Positions 9,194 through 18,651 of a stretch of 64,000 bases of DNA are shown piece after piece. The position numbers and the translations under genes are program-made. Position 1 is the first letter of the stretch, and every line of letters begins with the position of its first letter. Origin of the DNA: Sphingomonas sp. KR3-1 (GTDB lineage: Bacteria > Pseudomonadota > Alphaproteobacteria > Sphingomonadales > Sphingomonadaceae). The notes below the pieces were generated by a model. The model did no database searches, was not told the DNA's origin, and was given only the letters and a program-made list of their open reading frames with translations. The stretch spans positions 310,001 to 374,000 of the forward strand of contig NZ_JBDZDQ010000003.1 in the NCBI RefSeq assembly GCF_040049295.1, read 5' to 3'.

Positions 9194-10450
9194 TTATCGG
9201 TTTCGGACCAATATCAGCCCGAGCAGGCTGAGCAGCCCCGCGCCGGCGAGGTAATAGCCCACCCAGATCAGCCCGCCCTGCTTGACCAAAGTCTCGGCGA
9301 TCAGCGGGGTGAGGCCGCCGCCCAGGATGCCGCCCAGGTTGAAGGTGACCGACACGCCGGTGTAGCGCACCCGCGCCGGGAACAGGCTGGGCAGCCAGCC
9401 GCCGAGCGGGCCATAGACGAAGCCCATCACGAACAGCCCGAAGGCAAGCCAGGCGGCGACGCTCGCCAGCGATCCCGGCACCAGCAGCATCGCCATCGTC
9501 ATGCCCACTGGCAGCGTGAAGATGCAGCCGAACATCAGCACGCTGTTCGCGCTGCGCTTGTCGGCGCTGATCCCGGCGGTGACGATGCCCGCGGCCATGA
9601 ACAGGATCGCAACCAGTTCGATGCCCAGGAACGTCTCGCGGTCATAGCCGAGCGTCTTGGTGCCGTAGCCGATGATGAACACGGTCGAGATGTAGAACAG
9701 CGCGAAGCAGGCGACGGTGCCGACGGTGCCGGCGAAGGTGGCGAGCGCGCTGGTGCGGAACAGCTCGCCGATCGGCACCGCGGGCGGGGCTTCCTTCTCG
9801 GCTGCGGCGACGAACTCGGGCGTCTCGCTGATCTTGAGGCGCACCCACAGGCCGAGGAAGACCAGCACCGAGCTCAGGAGGAACGGCAGCCGCCAGCCCC
9901 ATTCGCGGAAGGTCGCCTCGTCCATCACCGCGCCGAGCACCAGGAAGAAGCCATTGGCGAAGATGAAGCCCACCGGCGCACCCATCGGCGGGAAGCTGCC
10001 ATAGCGATTGGCCCAGCCCGGCGGGGCGTTCTCCACCGCGAGCAGGCTCGCCCCGCCCCATTCGCCGCCCAGCCCCAGCCCCTGGCCGAAGCGCAGCAGG
10101 CAGAGCAGCAGCGGCGCCGTCCAGCCGATCAGCGCATAGCCGGGCAGGAAGCCGATCAGCACGGTCGAGAGGCCCATCAGCATCAGCGAGGCGACGAGGG
10201 TGGACTTGCGCCCGAGCTTGTCGCCGAAATGGCCGAACAGCACGCCGCCCAGCGGCCGCGCGAAGAAGGCGACCGAGAAGCTGGCATAGCTGGCGAGCTG
10301 GCGGATCCAGGGCTCGCTCGCCGGGAAGAACAGGTCGGGGAAGACGAGCGCCGCTGCAGTGGCGTAGATGTAGAAGTCATAGAATTCGACCGACGTGCCG
10401 ACGAGGCTCGCGAACAGGATGCGGCGGTGCGATGCGGCGGCTTTGGTCAT
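9194..10450 (-). CDS. MHS-family MFS transporter (metabolite:H+ symporter)
   Basis: A 418-residue protein with about twelve membrane helices. The N-terminus, SLVGTSVEFYDFYIYATAAAL, is typical of the metabolite:H+ symporter branch of the MFS (ProP, KgtP, ShiA relatives). The loop GHFGDKLGRKSTL is the MFS A-motif, and RFGQGLGLGGEWGGA is the conserved MHS motif. It imports a carboxylate or betaine-like metabolite; the substrate cannot be assigned. It is transcribed away from the small ORF at 10576. Confidence 0.87.
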   Translation of the reverse strand: MTKAAASHRRILFASLVGTSVEFYDFYIYATAAALVFPDLFFPASEPWIRQLASYASFSVAFFARPLGGVLFGHFGDKLGRKSTLVASLMLMGLSTVLIGFLPGYALIGWTAPLLLCLLRFGQGLGLGGEWGGASLLAVENAPPGWANRYGSFPPMGAPVGFIFANGFFLVLGAVMDEATFREWGWRLPFLLSSVLVFLGLWVRLKISETPEFVAAAEKEAPPAVPIGELFRTSALATFAGTVGTVACFALFYISTVFIIGYGTKTLGYDRETFLGIELVAILFMAAGIVTAGISADKRSANSVLMFGCIFTLPVGMTMAMLLVPGSLASVAAWLAFGLFVMGFVYGPLGGWLPSLFPARVRYTGVSVTFNLGGILGGGLTPLIAETLVKQGGLIWVGYYLAGAGLLSLLGLILVRNR

Positions 10451-10575
10451 GCCCTCTCCCCTTTTCGCCCTCTCCTTGGATCGATCCGCCGCAAAGGGGA
10501 AGCCCGTTCATCGCGGCGACAGTTTCGCCTGCGTACCGGTACGCCGCACTCAGCGACCGACCAGGGAGGAAGGCG

Positions 10576-10761
10576 ATGCAGGAATCGGCAGGCAGGCGGC
10601 TGGCCTTTGCGATGGCGTTCGCGCTACTCGCGGGCCTGGTGGTCGCCTTCTGGAACCCGGTCGCGCACTTCAAGGCAGACCTTCGCGCCGATGCCCAGGG
10701 CTTCAAGTTCAGCATCGAGCTGGCGACGCATCTGTTCCAGGTCGGCGTGAAGCGGCTTTGA
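10576..10761 (+). CDS. Small membrane protein, unknown
   Basis: A 61-residue ORF from ATG 10576 behind a strong GGGAGGAAGG ribosome site. One hydrophobic helix (about residues 9-26) is followed by a soluble amphipathic tail with NPVAHFKADLRADAQGF. It lies between divergent genes and is followed by a palindromic repeat that could end its transcript. No family is recognised. Confidence 0.6.
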   Translation: MQESAGRRLAFAMAFALLAGLVVAFWNPVAHFKADLRADAQGFKFSIELATHLFQVGVKRL

Positions 10762-10773
10762 TGGAGCCGCTAT

Positions 10774-10801
10774 CGTCATCCCGGCTTTCGCCGGGATGAC
10801 G
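10774..10801. repeat. Short palindromic repeat, REP type
   Basis: A near-perfect inverted repeat, CGTCATCCCGG-CTTTCG-CCGGGATGACG, starts 12 bases after the small ORF. It matches the arms of the dispersed repeat and would fold as a hairpin in either strand. It sits just before the NHL gene, where it would sequester a ribosome site for an ATG at 10803. Confidence 0.7.
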
Positions 10802-10820
10802 GATGAAGCAAGCTGCTCGC

Positions 10821-11774
10821 ATGCGCATCACCACCTTGGCGATCCTCGCCCCGCTCCTGCTCGCCGCCGCGGCCCCGCAACCGCACTACCGCGTCGTCCA
10901 TGGCTGGCCGGTCCTCCCCGAGAGCCGCCTGCTCGGCCCCTGTTCGGGCGTCGCGGTGCACGGCGGCGAAGTGTTCGTCCTGCACCGCGGCAATCGCGGC
11001 ACCGATGCCAAGGCGCTGACGTTGGTCAAGGAGCCTGTGGTCGAAGTGTTCGACGCGGGCACCGGCAGGCTGCTCCGCGAATGGGGCGCCGGGCGCTTCG
11101 TCATTCCGCACGGCATCAGCATCGGCGCGAACGGCCATGTCTGGATCACCGATACCGGCTCGAACGAAGTGTTCGAGTTCACGCCCGGCGGCGAGCTGCT
11201 CCGTATCCTCGGCGAGCACGGCGTCGCCGGTGCCGATGCCAGTCATTTCGATCGCCCCACCGATGTCGCGCCGCTCGCCGACGGCAGCTTCTACGTCGCG
11301 GACGGCTATGGCAATTCGCGCGTGATGAAGTTCGCTGCCGACGGCAAGCTGCTGTTCCAATGGGGCAGCCGCGGCACCGGGCCGGGCCAGTTCAACATCC
11401 CGCACGCACTGGCGGTGGATGCGGCGGGCCGCGTCTATGTCGCCGACCGCGTCAACGACCGGGTGCAGGTCTTCGACGGGACGGGCCGCTATCTCGGCGA
11501 ATGGAAGTCCGCCACGATCGGCCGCCCCTTCGGCCTGGCGCTGTTGCCCGGCAGCCGGATCGCGATCCTCGACGGCGGCGCGAACCCGGACAAGGTGCCC
11601 GATCATGACGGCGTCACCATCGCCGGGCTCGACGGCCGGGTGACCGCGCATTTCGGCCGGCTCGGCAACCAGGACGGCCAGTTCTGGATCGCGCACGACA
11701 TCGCCGCGGACGCCGCCGGCAATCTCTACGTCGTCGATATCGCCGGCCAGCGCGTGCAGAAGTTCGCGCGGTAG
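10821..11774 (+). CDS. Secreted NHL-repeat beta-propeller protein
   Basis: About 317 residues from ATG 10821; ATG 10803 is an in-frame alternative, but a repeat hairpin directly precedes it. The start chosen gives a compact signal peptide (MRITTLAILAPLLLAAAA). The rest holds NHL-type propeller blades: IPHGISIGANGHVWITDTGSNEV, DVAPLADGSFYVADGYGNSRV, IPHALAVDAAGRVYVADRVN and others. The arrangement resembles the peptidyl-alpha-hydroxyglycine alpha-amidating-lyase-like family, although bacterial members have no proven enzymatic role. Probably periplasmic. Confidence 0.75.
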   Translation: MRITTLAILAPLLLAAAAPQPHYRVVHGWPVLPESRLLGPCSGVAVHGGEVFVLHRGNRGTDAKALTLVKEPVVEVFDAGTGRLLREWGAGRFVIPHGISIGANGHVWITDTGSNEVFEFTPGGELLRILGEHGVAGADASHFDRPTDVAPLADGSFYVADGYGNSRVMKFAADGKLLFQWGSRGTGPGQFNIPHALAVDAAGRVYVADRVNDRVQVFDGTGRYLGEWKSATIGRPFGLALLPGSRIAILDGGANPDKVPDHDGVTIAGLDGRVTAHFGRLGNQDGQFWIAHDIAADAAGNLYVVDIAGQRVQKFAR

Positions 11775-11787
11775 TAGCGCGCCCAAG

Positions 11788-11911
11788 CGCGTCATCCCCG
11801 CGAAGGCGGCGACCCAGCTCGGGGAGAAGTCAGGCGCGAAACCGCCGTCGCATCAGCCCGCGCGTGCAGGAGATGGGGCCCCGCTTTCGCGGGGGCGACG
11901 GCAGCGGGTCA
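11788..11911. repeat. REP-like palindromic pair
   Basis: Inverted arms GTCATCCCCGCGAAGGCGG (about 11791) and CCCCGCTTTCGCGGGGGCGACG (about 11879-11900) bracket some 70 bases between the converging NHL and phosphate-transporter genes. It is another copy of the dispersed element. No gene is seen in 11775-11913. Confidence 0.65.
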
Positions 11912-11913
11912 AA

Positions 11914-13557
11914 TCAAAGCCCGAACAGCTTCACTGCGTTGAGCATCGCCCAGTAGAGCCCGCCCGAGAGCAGCATCGCCGCGGGCAGCGTCAGCAGCCA
12001 GGCCAGCGCCAGGTTGCGCACCGTGCGGGCCTGCAGCCCCGCGCCGCTCGCCACCGAGGCGCCGGCGACGCCCGAGGAGAGGATGTGCGTGGTCGACACC
12101 GGCAGGCCGAACCGGTCGGCGAGCAGGATCGTGCTCGCCCCGACCAGCTCGGCCGAAGCGCCCATCGCATAGGTCATGTGCTGCTTGCCGATCTTCTCGC
12201 CCACGGTGACGACGATCCGCTTCCAGCCGATCATCGTGCCGAGACCCAGGGCAAGCGCGACGACGATCTTCACCCAGAGCGGGATGTAGCGCGTGCCGGC
12301 TTCGAGGTTCTTCTGATAGTCGGTCAGCGCCTTCAGCTCCGCGGGCTGGTAGCCATCGGGCTTCTTGGTGGCGAGCTTGGTGGTGTCGAGCACCAGGTAC
12401 ATGTCGTTGCGGACATTGCCGGTCGCTTCCGCCGGCACCTTGCTCAGCGAGCCATAGCCCTGGACGCGCGCGGTGAGATCCTTCGACAGGCCCTCGAGCG
12501 CGGCGAACACCTGCGGACTGTCGGCCTTGCGCTGCTGGAGCGCGGTGGTGAGGATCTTGCGCGCGTCGACCGGCGCGACATCGGGCAGCCCGCCGCTGCG
12601 CGCATCGAACGCGGCCTCGGCGACGGTGGCGGTCTGGACATAGGCCGGCGTGGCGCTCGCCGACTGGGTGCGGTTGAGCGCATAGGCGGTCGGCGCGCAG
12701 CCGATCAGGATCAGCATGATCAGCCCCATGCCCTTCTGGCCGTCGTTCGAGCCATGGCTGAACGAGACCGCGGTGCAGGTGAAGATCAGCGCGCTGCGGA
12801 TGCCGATCGGCGGCGCGGTGTGCGGCATCGGCGAGGTGTAGAGCTTCGGGTTGCGCAGGAAGATGCGCATCACCAGCAGCAGCGCCAGCGCGGCGAAGAA
12901 GCCGATCAGCGGCGCCATCCACAGGCCGGTGAGGATCTTGGTCGCCTGGCTCCAGTCGACGCCGGCGGTGCCGCCGCGCGATCCGGTGTTGATCAGCTGG
13001 TTGGCGAAGCCGACGCCGAGCACCGAGCCGATCAGCGTGTGCGACGAGCTGTTGGGCAGGCCGATATACCAGGTGCCGAGGTTCCACAGCACCGCGGCGA
13101 GCAGCAGCGCGAAGATCATCGCGAAGCCGCCCGCGGATCCGACGTTGAGGATCAGCTCCACCGGCAGCAGCGTGATGATCGAATAGGCGACCGCGCCGCT
13201 CGAGAACATCACGCCGAGGAAATTCCAGAAGCCCGACCAGATCACCGCGAAATGCGCGGGCATCGAATTGGTGTAGATCACCGTGGCGACGGCGTTGGCG
13301 GTGTCGTGGAAGCCGTTCACGAACTCGAAGCCGAGCGCGATCAGCAGCGCCAGCCCGAGGAACAGGAACACGCTGGTCGCCAGCGTCTCGCCCACACCCC
13401 GCGTGTCCGTCAGGACGCTCCAGCCGGCAAAGGCCAGCCCGCCGACCATGATCGCCGCGAACAGCAACTTGGCCAGGGGATGCGTCTTGTAGTCGAATCG
13501 GGGCCCCGGCTGCGGTTGGTCAACCGGCGGGGCTTGGTCCAGAGCGAGTGATGCCAT
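11914..13557 (-). CDS. pit: PiT-family inorganic phosphate transporter
   Basis: A 547-residue membrane protein. ATG 13557 (MASLALDQ) is preferred: the longer frame to 13656 would run through a Pho box and a terminator. The two PiT signatures are present, GFEFVNGFHDTANAVATVIYTNSMP near residue 85 and AFMASANDG-like SFSHGSNDGQKGMG, with GLPNSSSHTLIGSVLG and its inverted copy GLPVSTTHILSSGVAG. A large soluble insert of about 150 residues lies between the two halves. It co-transports phosphate with protons across the inner membrane at low affinity. A Pho box upstream predicts PhoB control. Confidence 0.9.
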   Translation of the reverse strand: MASLALDQAPPVDQPQPGPRFDYKTHPLAKLLFAAIMVGGLAFAGWSVLTDTRGVGETLATSVFLFLGLALLIALGFEFVNGFHDTANAVATVIYTNSMPAHFAVIWSGFWNFLGVMFSSGAVAYSIITLLPVELILNVGSAGGFAMIFALLLAAVLWNLGTWYIGLPNSSSHTLIGSVLGVGFANQLINTGSRGGTAGVDWSQATKILTGLWMAPLIGFFAALALLLVMRIFLRNPKLYTSPMPHTAPPIGIRSALIFTCTAVSFSHGSNDGQKGMGLIMLILIGCAPTAYALNRTQSASATPAYVQTATVAEAAFDARSGGLPDVAPVDARKILTTALQQRKADSPQVFAALEGLSKDLTARVQGYGSLSKVPAEATGNVRNDMYLVLDTTKLATKKPDGYQPAELKALTDYQKNLEAGTRYIPLWVKIVVALALGLGTMIGWKRIVVTVGEKIGKQHMTYAMGASAELVGASTILLADRFGLPVSTTHILSSGVAGASVASGAGLQARTVRNLALAWLLTLPAAMLLSGGLYWAMLNAVKLFGL

Positions 13558-13583
13558 GATGATCGCGCCTCTGGCCGGAGGGT

Positions 13584-13612
13584 GTGACAGGCGTGTGACA
13601 AACGCGTGACAG
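13584..13612 (-). promoter_or_regulatory. Candidate PhoB-binding Pho box upstream of pit
   Basis: Read on the minus strand there are three direct TGTCAC units (CTGTCAC, TTGTCAC, CTGTCAC) spaced exactly 11 bases apart, 27-55 bases before the pit ATG. Eleven-base periodicity of a seven-base TGTCA-type unit is the known Pho-box design. The position close to the start would suit repression of a low-affinity transporter under phosphate starvation, as reported for a rhizobial pit gene; activation is equally possible. Confidence 0.7.
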
Positions 13613-13640
13613 ACCGAGGGGTCGGCGCAAAACGATACGC

Positions 13641-13680
13641 AAAAGAAACGCCCCACCCCGGGGCTGCGGGATGGGGCGTT
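13641..13680 (-). terminator. Rho-independent terminator of the 13750 gene
   Basis: On the minus strand AACGCCCCATCCCG pairs with a CGGGGTGGGGCGTT arm across a six-base loop (13647-13680), followed by TTTCTTTT. This lies 70 bases past the stop of the outer-membrane-like gene and upstream of the Pho box, separating that gene from pit. Confidence 0.8.
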
Positions 13681-13749
13681 CGGCCTTGCCGCCTCGATCC
13701 TGGGATCGGCGCAGCACGGGAAATCGGCTCCGGCGCGCGCCGGAGCGGC

Positions 13750-14241
13750 TCAGAAATGAAACTGCATATAGGCCTTGGGACCCGGCTTGATGCCGCGATT
13801 GCTGCCCGGCGTGCTCATGAAGCCGCGCCCGCGCAGCCGCCGCAACCAGGCGAAGCCCAGCTCGACATGGTCCGACGCCTCGAAGCTCAGCCGCGCGCCG
13901 GCATAGTGGCGGGCATCGCGGATCATGCCGCGGTCCGCATCGAAGCGCGGCGCCTGGGTGTAGCCGGTCAGGCCCAGCCAAGTATGCCCGATCACTTCCT
14001 TCTGGACCGACACGCCATATCCCGCGCTGGTCTCGTCCGCGCGCCATTCCTCGCTCGACGCACGCACCGTCGCGGTGGTGCGCAGCCACAACCCCTGGAC
14101 ATGCTCGTCGGTCTTGGTGCGCACTTCCGGCCGCACGACCAGATAGGCCGTCTCCGCCGCCGCAATCGTCTGTGCACAGGCCGGCGCGCAGGCGAAGCCC
14201 GCCCCCGCCGCCAAAATCAGACCCGCCCCCCGAATCATCAT
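13750..14241 (-). CDS. Small beta-barrel-like outer membrane protein
   Basis: A 163-residue protein from ATG 14241 (next ATG 14238), with GGGAGCAGGG upstream. A signal peptide (MMIRGAGLILAAGAGFACAPACAQ) is followed by alternating-polarity strands such as GLWLRTTATVRASSEEW and GARLSFEASDHVELGFAWLRR. It ends in MQFHF; the terminal aromatic residue is typical of outer-membrane barrels. No named family is recognised. It has its own terminator and is divergent from uvrD. Confidence 0.65.
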   Translation of the reverse strand: MMIRGAGLILAAGAGFACAPACAQTIAAAETAYLVVRPEVRTKTDEHVQGLWLRTTATVRASSEEWRADETSAGYGVSVQKEVIGHTWLGLTGYTQAPRFDADRGMIRDARHYAGARLSFEASDHVELGFAWLRRLRGRGFMSTPGSNRGIKPGPKAYMQFHF

Positions 14242-14402
14242 ATATCCCTGCTCCCCAGCTGCGGGATTTGGCCACCAACCGATGGTTGACGGCAATTAGG
14301 TATTATTGCGGGTTTGTTTCCGTGGCTAGAGCTTTGTTGCGGGATATTTCCAGGAATCGTGCATAATGTGCGTGTCGCTCGGAGCTTGCGGGGCGGCCGG
14401 GC

Positions 14403-14417
14403 GTTCCCTAGTTGTTC
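14403..14417 (+). promoter_or_regulatory. Candidate SOS (LexA) box at uvrD
   Basis: GTTC-CCTAGTT-GTTC matches the alphaproteobacterial LexA consensus GTTC-N7-GTTC exactly. It ends three bases before the uvrD ATG at 14421, so LexA would cover the start region. Such an eight-base match can arise by chance; the gene's repair role supports it. Confidence 0.5.
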
Positions 14418-14420
14418 GCT

Positions 14421-16730
14421 ATGACTGTCCCCGTAGAGACCGACGCCAACGCTCCGTATCTGAACGGCCTGAACCCGCCCCAGCGCGAGGCGGTGCTCAC
14501 CGTGGACGGCCCGGTGCTCGTCCTCGCCGGCGCCGGCACGGGCAAGACCGCGGCGCTCACCGCCCGCCTCGCCCATCTGCTGTGGACCCGCCGCGCCTAT
14601 CCCAGCGAGATCCTCGCCGTCACCTTCACCAACAAGGCGGCGCGCGAGATGAAGGAGCGCGTCGGCCGGCTCGTCGGCGATGCGGTGGAGGGCATGCCCT
14701 GGCTCGGCACCTTCCACGCGATCGGCGCCAAGATGCTGCGCCGCCATGCCGAGCTGGTCGGCCTGCAATCGAACTTCACCATCCTCGACACCGACGACCA
14801 GCTGCGCCTGATCAAGCAGCTGATCCTCGCCGCCGATCTCGACGAGAAGCGCTGGCCCGCGCGCCAGCTCGCCGGGCTGATCGACGAGTGGAAGAACAAG
14901 GGGCTGACGCCGGCCGAGATCGGTGCCGGCGAGTCCGAGCGCTATGGCGGCGGCCTCGGCGCCGCGCTCTACCATCTCTACCAGGAGCGGCTGAAGACGC
15001 TCAACGCGTGCGACTTCGGCGACCTGCTCCTCCACATGCTGGTGATCCTCAAGACCCACCGCGACGTGCTCGAGCTCTACCAGCAGCGCTTCCGCTACAT
15101 CCTGGTCGACGAGTATCAGGACACCAACGCCGTCCAGTATCTCTGGCTGCGGCTGCTCGCCCAGGAGCGCAAGAACATCTGCTGCGTCGGCGACGACGAC
15201 CAGTCGATCTATTCCTGGCGCGGTGCGCTGGTCGAGAACATCCTCAAGTTCGAGAAGGATTTCCCCGGCGCCAAGGTGATCAAGCTCGAGCAGAATTACC
15301 GCTCGACGCCGCACATCCTCGCCGCCGCCTCGGGCGTGATCGCCAACAACTCCGGCCGCCTCGGCAAGACGCTGTGGACCGACAAGAATGACGGCGAGAA
15401 GGTCAAGGTGCTCGGCGTGTGGGACGGGCCCGAGGAGGCGCGCCGCGTCGGCGAGGAGATCGAGGGCGCCCAGCGCGGCGGCAAGTCCCTGGACGACATC
15501 GCCATCCTCGTCCGCGCCCAGCACCAGACCCGCGAGTTCGAGGACCGGTTCATCGCGATCGGCCTGCCCTATCGCATCATCGGCGGCTTCCGCTTCTACG
15601 AGCGCCAGGAGATCCGCGACGCGCTCGCCTATCTCCGCGTCGTCGCCCAGCCGGCGGACGACCTCGCCTTCGAGCGCATCGTCAACACGCCCAAGCGCGG
15701 CCTTGGCGACAAGGCGCTGGCGAAGGTCCACCAATATGCCCGCGCCGCCGGCATCCCGCTCACCGTCGCCGCCGCGCGCATCCTCGATACCGACGAGCTG
15801 ACGCCCCAGGCCCGCCGCGCGCTCGGCAATCTGGTCGGCGACATGGCGCGCTGGCGCTCCATGGGCAACGATCTCCAGCACCCGGACCTCGCCCGCATCA
15901 TCCTCGACGAGAGCGGCTACACCGCGATGTGGCAGGCCGATCGCACCGCCGAGGCCGCCGGCCGGCTCGAGAACCTCAACGAGCTCGTCCGCGCGATGGA
16001 GGAGTATGAAACGCTCGGCGCCTTCCTCGAGCACGTCTCCCTCGTCATGGACAATGAGAACAACGCCGACGAGGCCAAGGTGACGATCATGACGATCCAC
16101 GCCGCCAAGGGGCTGGAGTTCGACACGGTGTTCCTGGCGGGCTGGGAGGAAGGCATCTTCCCCTCGCAGCGCGCGCTCGACGAGGGCGGCCTCGCCAGCC
16201 TCGAGGAGGAGCGCCGCCTGGCCTATGTCGCGATCACCCGCGCCCGCCGCCTCGCGACCATCCTCCACGCCGCCAATCGCCGCATCTACGGCCAGTGGAA
16301 CTCGTCGATCCCGAGCCGCTTCGTCGCCGAGCTGCCCGAGGCACATATCGAGAGCGAAAGCACGATGACCGGCGGGGCGAGCCTATGGCAGGCCAACTGG
16401 AGCGAACGCAGCGACCCCTTCGCCGATGTCGGCCGCGGCACCGGCCGGGGCCCCGGCTGGCAGCGCGCCGCGGGCGTCGACCCCAAGAACCCCGGCGGCG
16501 GCTTCACCGCCCGCACCTTCTCGCGTGAGCCGGCACGCGTGGTGGAAAGCCGCGCGTCTGCGGTGAGCTTCGGCGCCAAGCCCCGCGACGACCTGTCGCT
16601 CGGCATGCGCGTGTTCCACCAGAAGTTCGGCTACGGCACGATCGCCGAGATCGAAGGCAACAAGCTCGAGATCGACTTCGAGCAGGCCGGGCGGAAGCGG
16701 GTTATGGATAGTTTTGTGACGGTGGGATAA
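14421..16730 (+). CDS. uvrD: ATP-dependent DNA helicase UvrD/PcrA
   Basis: A 769-residue superfamily-1 helicase. Motifs in order: Q-motif LNPPQREAV, Walker A AGAGTGKT (36-43), TFTNKAAREMKER, DEYQDT Walker B (230-235), GDDDQSIYSWRGA, QNYRS, TIHAAKGLEFD and VAITRARR. The last 45 residues (MRVFHQKFGYGTI...IDFEQAG) form the Tudor-like C-terminal domain of PcrA/UvrD that contacts RNA polymerase. It acts in nucleotide-excision and mismatch repair. ATG 14421 is preferred to the TTG at 14412. A possible SOS box directly precedes it. Confidence 0.93.
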   Translation: MTVPVETDANAPYLNGLNPPQREAVLTVDGPVLVLAGAGTGKTAALTARLAHLLWTRRAYPSEILAVTFTNKAAREMKERVGRLVGDAVEGMPWLGTFHAIGAKMLRRHAELVGLQSNFTILDTDDQLRLIKQLILAADLDEKRWPARQLAGLIDEWKNKGLTPAEIGAGESERYGGGLGAALYHLYQERLKTLNACDFGDLLLHMLVILKTHRDVLELYQQRFRYILVDEYQDTNAVQYLWLRLLAQERKNICCVGDDDQSIYSWRGALVENILKFEKDFPGAKVIKLEQNYRSTPHILAAASGVIANNSGRLGKTLWTDKNDGEKVKVLGVWDGPEEARRVGEEIEGAQRGGKSLDDIAILVRAQHQTREFEDRFIAIGLPYRIIGGFRFYERQEIRDALAYLRVVAQPADDLAFERIVNTPKRGLGDKALAKVHQYARAAGIPLTVAAARILDTDELTPQARRALGNLVGDMARWRSMGNDLQHPDLARIILDESGYTAMWQADRTAEAAGRLENLNELVRAMEEYETLGAFLEHVSLVMDNENNADEAKVTIMTIHAAKGLEFDTVFLAGWEEGIFPSQRALDEGGLASLEEERRLAYVAITRARRLATILHAANRRIYGQWNSSIPSRFVAELPEAHIESESTMTGGASLWQANWSERSDPFADVGRGTGRGPGWQRAAGVDPKNPGGGFTARTFSREPARVVESRASAVSFGAKPRDDLSLGMRVFHQKFGYGTIAEIEGNKLEIDFEQAGRKRVMDSFVTVG

Positions 16731-16742
16731 GAAGGTCTCAAG

Positions 16743-17885
16743 CTATTTTTTTGCCGACTCCAGCGCAGCATCGGCAATCTTATTATTGATAGCCCGCTCC
16801 CTAGAAAAATTGACTACATCATGTAGTGAAAACATCATTTCATCCACAAGGTAAGATCTTTCTTTGTTTCTATACATCATTTCACGGAAAATGGGATGAT
16901 CCATAGTGATGTGGAAAACATGATCGAACTTCTCCAGCGATTCAATCGCAGTAGGATCTCCCGAATTTAGCTTCCGAAAGACGTCTAGGGCCATATCGTA
17001 GATCCAAGGAAAGTCGTCTCGAAACTGGCTGGCCATCATGAGCAAGGAAACGCCTTCCGGCAATTCCCTGCCGAAACTGCGAGTCATATCACGCATCATA
17101 TTGATATCGTGTCGCCGTTTTCTTCTGCTGCCGGATGCATCAGGATCAATGCGGCGCTCAATTCGACTCGGAAGGTCTTGAAACATGACCTTAACCTCTT
17201 CGAATAGCTTGGCTACCGACGTACTGTCAGTTTCGCTATCGAGCGATGAATCCCCTTCAGTTTTGGCAGCCAATTCTAGTGCCTTTACCCGGAAGGCTTC
17301 AACCTGACTCTTAACAACCTCTCTATCTGGCTCCGAACCTGGAATCCTCTTAACAAGCTGAATCACTAACTGAGTAAGGGCCTCTTCGCTATCATCCGAG
17401 TTCTGGAACTGAGCAAAAGGTCCAACGCTCGCATTTTGCAGTGGAATTCCTAGCGCAACTCCATGAACGGGGGTCTCTAACTTCCCCTTGGCTACGCCCG
17501 CTTCGTACAATATCCACGGCCTGCCGATGCTGTTTGGCGTCAAGAGACAGACCACATCCGAAGCAGCATCTAGCTTGCTCATGATCTCTGGATACCATTC
17601 GACGCCATACTCGATGCCCTGATTACCCTTTTTGTCCGAAGAGCGAAAAGATTTCAGAACGCCAGCGCTGACACTGCTAAGCAGGCGGCTGAATGCCTCA
17701 GCAAGAGCAGCGTCCCGCGTGTCGTGGCTAATAAAAACGAGTGGCTTTCGTGTCGATGAAACCGGTGCTTCAATTTCATCTGGTTCGGTACCTTTGCCCA
17801 CAACCACTACCCTCTCTGCCCCTATCACGACATATGACAGCAGGATCGTTGAGAACGTCAAGAGATGGTAAAGGAGCTTATTCAC
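16743..17885 (-). CDS. TIR-domain protein with N-terminal membrane helix
   Basis: A 380-residue protein. Residues 1-22 form a hydrophobic helix (possible membrane anchor). Residues 48 to about 180 are a TIR domain: PLVFISHDTRDAALAEAF, a VVCLLTPNSIGRPWILYEAGVA core, and the W-x3-E motif with Trp124 and putative catalytic Glu128 seen in NAD-cleaving TIRs. The remaining 200 residues look mostly helical and match nothing I recognise. The DNA is clearly AT-richer than its neighbours (sampled 60-base lines run 32-55% GC), pointing to horizontal transfer. Probably a defence or NADase effector. It converges on uvrD and is divergent from a toxin-antitoxin pair. Confidence 0.75.
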   Translation of the reverse strand: MNKLLYHLLTFSTILLSYVVIGAERVVVVGKGTEPDEIEAPVSSTRKPLVFISHDTRDAALAEAFSRLLSSVSAGVLKSFRSSDKKGNQGIEYGVEWYPEIMSKLDAASDVVCLLTPNSIGRPWILYEAGVAKGKLETPVHGVALGIPLQNASVGPFAQFQNSDDSEEALTQLVIQLVKRIPGSEPDREVVKSQVEAFRVKALELAAKTEGDSSLDSETDSTSVAKLFEEVKVMFQDLPSRIERRIDPDASGSRRKRRHDINMMRDMTRSFGRELPEGVSLLMMASQFRDDFPWIYDMALDVFRKLNSGDPTAIESLEKFDHVFHITMDHPIFREMMYRNKERSYLVDEMMFSLHDVVNFSRERAINNKIADAALESAKK

Positions 17886-17902
17886 TTTGCCTCAAACCCT
17901 GA

Positions 17903-18609
<707 letters not shown>

Positions 18610-18651
18610 TTCCGCTTCAAATGTAGGATTTCGTCTGATCTACCCTGGTAG

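Noticed and set aside
14238..16346. A 702-codon open frame opposite uvrD
   Set aside because: It is the antisense shadow of a strongly supported helicase gene. Its translation is Gly/Ala/Asp/Arg-rich low complexity with no family resemblance, as GC-rich codon use produces.
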